The translations under genes and the position numbers were made by a program. The notes below the pieces were generated by a model that worked only from the letters and a program-made list of their open reading frames with translations, was not told the origin of the DNA and did no database searches. Source: Aquipseudomonas alcaligenes_A (GTDB lineage Bacteria > Pseudomonadota > Gammaproteobacteria > Pseudomonadales > Pseudomonadaceae). From it: a stretch of DNA of 64,000 bases. The DNA is taken from assembly GCA_048595745.1 (NCBI GenBank), contig CP184361.1; one strand, 5' to 3'. Below, in pieces: positions 61,267 to 64,000 of the stretch; positions within the stretch are counted from its first letter, which is position 1, and every line of letters begins with the position of its first letter.

Positions 61267-62631
61267 ATGAGCATGCAGAACAAAGCGCAGATGGTCGAAG
61301 CGGTGCTGTTCTTCAATGACCGCGGCGTCTGCAAAGAGATGCTGTTTCCCGAGTTCGAGGCGCTGCTCGACAACGTGGTGAACATGCCCGAGTTCGCCGA
61401 TCAGCAGATGCGCCTGGCCTATGTGCTGATCAATCCGCGCCTGCTGGTGCGCGCGGTGGTGTTCTTCTACCTGGATTTCGACGAGCACGGCGCCGCCGAC
61501 AAGGGCTGGAACCTGCCGCTGCGCCATCTGGCCGACAATGCCGGGCGTGGCCCGGACCTGGGCGCAGGCCCCATCCGCCTGGCCTGCCGCAGCCAGTGCC
61601 CGGTGTCCTGGCACCAGATGCACCTGTGGGACCCGAGCCTGGCGCCCGGCAAGAACGACCTGGTGCTGGTACGTGATGCCGCCAAGCGCAACGCCCTGGG
61701 GCTGCTGGTGGAGGAGGACGCGCCGGTGGTGCTGGCCGAGCGCCTGCAGGTGGCTGCCGAAGACAAGTGGCAGGCACCCGATCCCGCGCGCGAGGAGGCT
61801 GACAAGCAGGCCGAGCAGAAAGAGCAGGAGCATCGCCTGAAGACTGCCCAGCTGATCAAGCAGCAGCGCCTGCGCATCAGCACGCTGGGCAAGCAATACG
61901 AGGAGGAGCTGGCGCGTCTCAAGCTGGCCGGCGAGGAGCGTCAGCGGGCGCTGCAGGCGGAAATCCACAACCTGCAGCAGGTCTTGCGCCAGCAGGAAGA
62001 GCTGAACAACAGCCTCAAGGCGCAGCTCGGCGCCCAGGCTGACAGCATGCAGCAGACCCGCGAAGAGTTGGCCAAACAGCTGCGCGATCTGGAGCGTCAT
62101 GGCCGCACCGAGGCCGATATCCTGCGCGCCCAGTTCGACTCCGAACTGCAGGCACGAGTTGCCGCCGCCGTGGCCGAGGCTCGCGAGCAGGTGGCGATTC
62201 GCGATGTCGAACTGGCCTACCGTGCCGAGCAGGAGACGCAGCTGCAACAGGAGCTGGAACGCCTCAGGCGCGAGCGTGACGAGCTGGCCAGCCAGGGCGG
62301 TGAGCAGATTCTCGAGCGCCTGGCCAAGCTCGGCGTGGTCTTCGTGGTCTATCACCCGGGCGCCGGGCACCTGACCATTCCGCTGCAGGACATCGCCCGC
62401 TACCAGAACAACCCCATGAGCTACGCGGCGGCCAAGTGCTTCGTTTCCGAGGAGCAATACCGCCAGTGGCTGGCGCACTACCAGCAGCCGACCTGCGAGG
62501 CCAGCCTGCCGTCCGGCGAGCGCTGCGCCATGCCGATCGACCGGGTCGAGACGCCCAGTCGCTTCGTGGCCGGTGAATCCAACTGCTGTGCCCGGCACAA
62601 GGCCGGCGCGCGGCTGCGCACCGTCAGCTGA
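61267..62631 (+). CDS. Coiled-coil protein of unknown function with Cys-rich C-terminus
   Basis: A 454-aa soluble protein. The first 155 residues look globular (MVEAVLFFNDRGVCKEMLFP, MRLAYVLINPRLLVRAVVFF). Residues about 160-355 are a long charged coiled coil rich in Glu, Gln, Lys and Arg. The last 100 residues form a small domain (LGVVFVVYHPGAGHLTIPLQ) ending in a Cys/His cluster: C-x7-C, then CC-x-RH (TCEASLPSGERCAMP, ESNCCARHKAG), which could bind zinc. I do not recognise the family; PAO1 has uncharacterised genes near this place. Its ATG has AGGGAAAT upstream. Confidence 0.75.
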   Translation: MSMQNKAQMVEAVLFFNDRGVCKEMLFPEFEALLDNVVNMPEFADQQMRLAYVLINPRLLVRAVVFFYLDFDEHGAADKGWNLPLRHLADNAGRGPDLGAGPIRLACRSQCPVSWHQMHLWDPSLAPGKNDLVLVRDAAKRNALGLLVEEDAPVVLAERLQVAAEDKWQAPDPAREEADKQAEQKEQEHRLKTAQLIKQQRLRISTLGKQYEEELARLKLAGEERQRALQAEIHNLQQVLRQQEELNNSLKAQLGAQADSMQQTREELAKQLRDLERHGRTEADILRAQFDSELQARVAAAVAEAREQVAIRDVELAYRAEQETQLQQELERLRRERDELASQGGEQILERLAKLGVVFVVYHPGAGHLTIPLQDIARYQNNPMSYAAAKCFVSEEQYRQWLAHYQQPTCEASLPSGERCAMPIDRVETPSRFVAGESNCCARHKAGARLRTVS

Positions 62632-62701
62632 GGCACCGCATCCGGTTATCATCGGCGGGCGCCCTCTGTCGGGGTGCCTGACCCCGACCGGATTCTTCCG
62701 C

Positions 62702-63655
62702 ATGCCCTTCGCCGCTCCGCACTGGATTCCCGCTGCGCCCCTGCAAGCGCTTTCATTCGACTGGTCGGTACGTGCCGCCGTCGAGCTGGCCGTGCTGCGC
62801 CTCGATCTGCTCGACCCGCAGCTGTCCGGCAACAAATGGTTCAAGCTCAGGCCGCACATCGAGGCTGCCGCCGCAGCCGGTGCCGACGGGCTGATCAGCC
62901 TGGGCGGTGCCCATTCCAATCACCTGCATGCCCTGGCCGCGGCCGGCCAGCGCTTCGGCTTCGCCACCGTCGGCCTGCTGCGCGGCGAGGCGCAGGACAC
63001 GCCAACGGTGCGCGACCTGCAGGCCTTCGGCATGCAGCTGCACTGGCTCGGTTACGGCGGCTATCGCCGGCGCCACAGCCCCGACTTCTGGCAGCCCTGG
63101 CGCGAGCGCTACCCGCAGTTGTTGCCCGTCGACGAGGGCGGTGGCGGGCTGCTGGCGGCAAGGTCCTGCGCGGCGATCGTCGAGATGGCCAGGCAGCAGT
63201 TGGGGGCGCTGGGCTGGGCCGACTACCACGGCTGGTGGTTGGCCGCCGGCACCGGCACCACGGCCGCCGGCCTGGTGATGGGCGAGCAGGGCGCGCGGAT
63301 GGTGCATGTCGCCATGGCCGTGCCGCCCGGGCATGGGGTGGAGCAGGCCGTACCGGCCATACTGGGCGAGGCTGGCCTGGCCGACTGCGGCTATCGTTTG
63401 CTGGACGCCAGCCTGGGCGGTTTCGGCAAGGTGGATGCGCGCTTGGCACAGCTCATCGACGACGGCGAGCGCAGCGCCGGGTTGCCGCTGGAGCCCCTCT
63501 ATACCGGCAAGGCGCTGCTGGCATTGCGCGACGAGGTGGAGGCCGGTTACTTTGCTCCGGGTACGCGCCTGCTGCTGCTCCACACCGGAGGCCTGCAGGG
63601 GCGCCGGGCCATGGCCCAACGCCTGGAAGAACTGGCCGCAGTGCGCCGAGAATAA
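62702..63655 (+). CDS. ACC deaminase/D-cysteine desulfhydrase family PLP enzyme
   Basis: A 317-aa fold-type II PLP enzyme. The PLP Lys is in LSGNKWFKLRPHI near residue 44, the substrate loop is SLGGAHSNHLHALAAAG, and AAGTGTTAAGL binds the phosphate. The family covers 1-aminocyclopropane-1-carboxylate deaminase and D-cysteine desulfhydrase; many pseudomonad members of this short type have unknown substrates, so I do not choose. ATG 62702 is chosen by alignment of MPFAAPHWIP to the family start; the longer frame overlaps the previous gene. Confidence 0.85.
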   Translation: MPFAAPHWIPAAPLQALSFDWSVRAAVELAVLRLDLLDPQLSGNKWFKLRPHIEAAAAAGADGLISLGGAHSNHLHALAAAGQRFGFATVGLLRGEAQDTPTVRDLQAFGMQLHWLGYGGYRRRHSPDFWQPWRERYPQLLPVDEGGGGLLAARSCAAIVEMARQQLGALGWADYHGWWLAAGTGTTAAGLVMGEQGARMVHVAMAVPPGHGVEQAVPAILGEAGLADCGYRLLDASLGGFGKVDARLAQLIDDGERSAGLPLEPLYTGKALLALRDEVEAGYFAPGTRLLLLHTGGLQGRRAMAQRLEELAAVRRE

Positions 63656-63671
63656 TGAAGGACAGGTGTCG

Positions 63672-64000
63672 ATGACCGAGCCGCTGAATCCCGAACAGCT
63701 GCGCAGCTTTACTCCGCTCAACGTGCTATCCGAGCAACAGTGGCGCGAGCTGCGTCCACAACTGGTGCCGCAGCACCTGCTGGCCGGCCAGTTGCTGTTC
63801 CGCCAGGGCGATCAGGCCCGTACCACCTATTACCTGCTGTCCGGCGAGTTGCTGCTGCGCGATGCCGCCGGCGGTGAGGAGCGTCTGCAGGCCGGCAGCG
63901 AGACCAGCTGCCACCCGCTGTCGCCGAGCCTGCCGCGTCAGCACGAGGTGCGTGCGCTGAGCGACGCCAGCGTACTGATGCTCGACTCGGCCAACCTCAG
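63672..64000 (+). CDS. Cyclic-nucleotide-binding-domain protein, N-terminal part
   Basis: The visible 109 residues from ATG 63672 form a cNMP-binding beta-roll: LNVLSEQQWRELRPQLVPQH, LLAGQLLFRQGDQARTTYYL, LLSGELLLRDAAGG and then HEVRALSDASVLMLD. The gene runs off the right edge, so a downstream effector domain (Crp-type HTH, or rhodanese, for example) cannot be seen. It follows the PLP enzyme gene by 16 bases and is probably co-transcribed. Confidence 0.75.
   Translation, partial: MTEPLNPEQLRSFTPLNVLSEQQWRELRPQLVPQHLLAGQLLFRQGDQARTTYYLLSGELLLRDAAGGEERLQAGSETSCHPLSPSLPRQHEVRALSDASVLMLDSANL

Overview
This 64 kb window is gamma-proteobacterial chromosome, almost certainly Pseudomonas. It is GC-rich, densely coding, and from about 3.7 kb to the end it follows the gene order I remember for P. 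aeruginosa PAO1 around PA3139 to PA3088 (aminotransferase, uvrB, emrAB/lysR, gltX, tRNAs, eda, dusC, ibpA, leuCDB, asd, fimV, truA, trpF, accD, folC, cvpA, purF, metZ, xcp, tRNAs, fadH). The first 3.3 kb match a different PAO1 block (braC/braD next to two small conserved genes). The junction of the two blocks lies at a tRNA-Asn gene with a decayed tandem-repeat tail. Assignments rest on protein motifs and synteny read by eye; no database search was run.

Layout. 0-3.3 kb: branched-chain amino-acid ABC uptake genes on the minus strand, then DUF2288 and DUF5064 genes. 3.4-3.8 kb: tRNA-Asn plus repeats carrying copies of its 3' end. 3.9-12.4 kb: aromatic aminotransferase, uvrB, a REP-flanked RAYT transposase broken by an amber codon, an EamA exporter and an EmrAB-type efflux pair with a divergent LysR gene. 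12.4-19.3 kb: gltX, an Ala-Glu-Ala-Glu tRNA array, a TetR-hydrolase pair, KDPG aldolase, a thioesterase, dusC and heat-shock ibpA with a sigma32-like promoter and ROSE-like leader. 19.3-28.9 kb: a PAS4-GGDEF-EAL protein, a LysR gene divergent from leuCDB, asd and a catalytically dead Asd paralogue. 29-39.6 kb: fimV, truA, trpF, accD, folC, a SPOR protein, cvpA, purF and metZ.

39.7-55.6 kb is the Xcp type II secretion cluster: gspD and gspC on the minus strand, gspE to gspM on the plus strand in one tightly overlapping operon. Two accessory genes sit between the arms: an 876-aa MalT/LuxR-type ATPase regulator and a 911-aa haem protein that looks like plant alpha-dioxygenase (fatty-acid 2-hydroperoxide forming). 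Its active-site residues are intact and it carries an extra C-terminal domain. The dioxygenase leader can fold over its own ribosome-binding site. AAnAAnAA (Hfq/Crc-type) motifs lie close to the starts of the regulator and dioxygenase genes, and a further one lies farther upstream in the gspE leader. This block is the most interesting part of the window.

55.7-64 kb: tRNA-Val and tRNA-Asp, a PHO-box-like site before a 28-aa acidic microprotein, an AraC regulator with a nitrilase-like membrane protein lacking its catalytic Cys, fadH (dienoyl-CoA reductase), an NTF2-like protein, a coiled-coil protein of unknown function, an ACC-deaminase-like PLP enzyme and the start of a cNMP-binding protein cut by the window edge.
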